From positions 40,462 to 104,461 of the forward strand of contig CAWIWT010000038.1 in the NCBI GenBank assembly GCA_963839725.1: a stretch of DNA of 64,000 bases. The letters run 5' to 3'. The position numbers and the translations under genes are program-made. Origin of the DNA: Kumtagia sp963839725 (GTDB lineage: Bacteria > Pseudomonadota > Alphaproteobacteria > Rhizobiales > Rhizobiaceae). The notes below the pieces were generated by a model. The model had not been told where the DNA came from and searched no databases. It saw only the letters and a list, made by a program, of their open reading frames with translations. Below, piece after piece: positions 63,723 through 64,000 of this stretch (position 1 is its first letter; each line of letters opens with the position of its first letter).

Positions 63723-64000
63723 TCGAGTTCATCGACGATCACCGCGAGGCGCATGGGGTCGAGCCGATCTGCAAGGTGTTGCCGATCGCCCCGTCGACCT
63801 ACCGCGACCATGTCGCCAAGCGCATCGATCCCTCCCGGCTGTCGGCTCGGGCGAAGCGGGATGAGGCTTTGAAGGATGAGGTCCGACGCGTGTTCGAGGC
63901 GAACTTCCGCGTCTACGGCGTTCGCAAGGTCTGGCGGCAGTTGCAGCGCGAGGGCTTCGGTGTCGCCCGCTGCACGGTTGCCCGCCTGATGAAGGCCATG
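63719..64000 (+). CDS. IS3-family transposase OrfB, cut by the window edge
   Basis: The N-terminal 94 residues of OrfB: MIEFIDDHREAHGVEPICKV, APSTYRDH, then the HTH_21 block VFEANFRVYGVRKVWRQLQR and CTVARLMKAM. The catalytic DDE domain lies beyond position 64000. Confidence 0.93.
   Translation, partial: MIEFIDDHREAHGVEPICKVLPIAPSTYRDHVAKRIDPSRLSARAKRDEALKDEVRRVFEANFRVYGVRKVWRQLQREGFGVARCTVARLMKAM

Larger units (their letters stand above)
63343..64000 (+). mobile_element. IS3-family insertion sequence, left part
   Basis: The left terminal repeat begins near TGAACCGCCCCGGGTTGA at 63343, about 50 bases ahead of the first transposase reading frame. Two overlapping frames, orfA and orfB, follow, and orfB runs out of the window. 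The element lies about 78 bases after the PAS kinase gene and does not interrupt a gene that I can see. The target-site duplication cannot be checked as the right end is outside. Confidence 0.85.

Overview
The window looks like a chromosome segment of an alphaproteobacterium of the Rhizobiales, most likely Mesorhizobium or a close relative. Evidence: high GC content; the glyA-nrdR-ribD-ribE order; a B12-dependent ribonucleotide reductase (NrdJ) with NrdR-box-like sites in front of it; a probable ExoR periplasmic regulator beside hupB and lon; a phasin-MaoC pair; and long palindromic intergenic repeats of the kind scattered through rhizobial genomes. The genus is an inference from gene content. 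No rRNA or tRNA was found.

Layout. 0-3.9 kb: an FMN reductase with a divergent HxlR regulator, then decayed gene fragments and an unrecognised membrane-anchored protein. 4-13 kb (minus, then plus): nrdJ, Nudix hydrolase, xanthine-guanine phosphoribosyltransferase, universal stress protein, CinA/MoaB-type protein, DUF445 protein. 13-17.3 kb: phasin, MaoC dehydratase, FAH-family hydrolase, NarL-type response regulator, L,D-transpeptidase. 17.4-21.7 kb: glyA, an AbrB/PIN toxin-antitoxin cassette with a perfect inverted-repeat operator, nrdR, ribD, ribE. 21.8-30.7 kb: an accessory catabolic and transport cluster (creatininase family, RidA, a THI5/NMT1-like ABC importer, a cytosine-deaminase-like amidohydrolase, a FAD-linked oxidase, two flavodoxin-fold reductases) punctuated by palindromic repeats. 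30.7-36 kb: AraC-VOC-cupin, acyl-CoA dehydrogenase with a divergent HxlR regulator, exoR. 36-45.3 kb: hupB, lon, a Tat-exported DUF1513 protein, xthA joined in frame to a truncated PIN toxin with its antitoxin, 5-formyl-THF cyclo-ligase, azoR with a divergent LysR regulator. 45.4-51.6 kb: cyclopropane fatty acid synthase, then a stretch of small genes and gene remains. 51.6-56 kb: redox group (molybdopterin oxidoreductase, ferredoxin-reductase-like protein, disulfide-family flavoprotein, NDH-2). 56-63.3 kb: histidine kinases, transglutaminase, broken stress-protein genes, KaiC and HWE-kinase remains. 63.3 kb to the end: an IS3-family element cut by the window edge.

A striking property of the whole window is the number of genes split by one-base shifts while both halves keep excellent family signatures: nrdJ, ribE, FAH hydrolase, creatininase, the ABC binding protein, the FAD oxidase, the AbrB antitoxin, an alpha/beta hydrolase, a disulfide-family flavoprotein and several stress genes. 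Since nrdJ and ribE are normally essential, base-level errors in the source assembly are the simplest explanation for most of these. The regions near 1.6-3.9, 48-51.6 and 57-62 kb also contain truly truncated genes, so real decay is present as well.

Working links. NrdR, encoded at 19.4 kb, probably represses nrdJ through sites at 7.8 and 8.07 kb. Several regulator-enzyme pairs (HxlR/FMN reductase, HxlR/acyl-CoA dehydrogenase, LysR/azoreductase, AraC/VOC-cupin) look like local circuits. The 22-30.7 kb cluster is the best candidate for a coherent and poorly characterised pathway: import of a small nitrogen heterocycle, ring opening or deamination, and oxidation/reduction.
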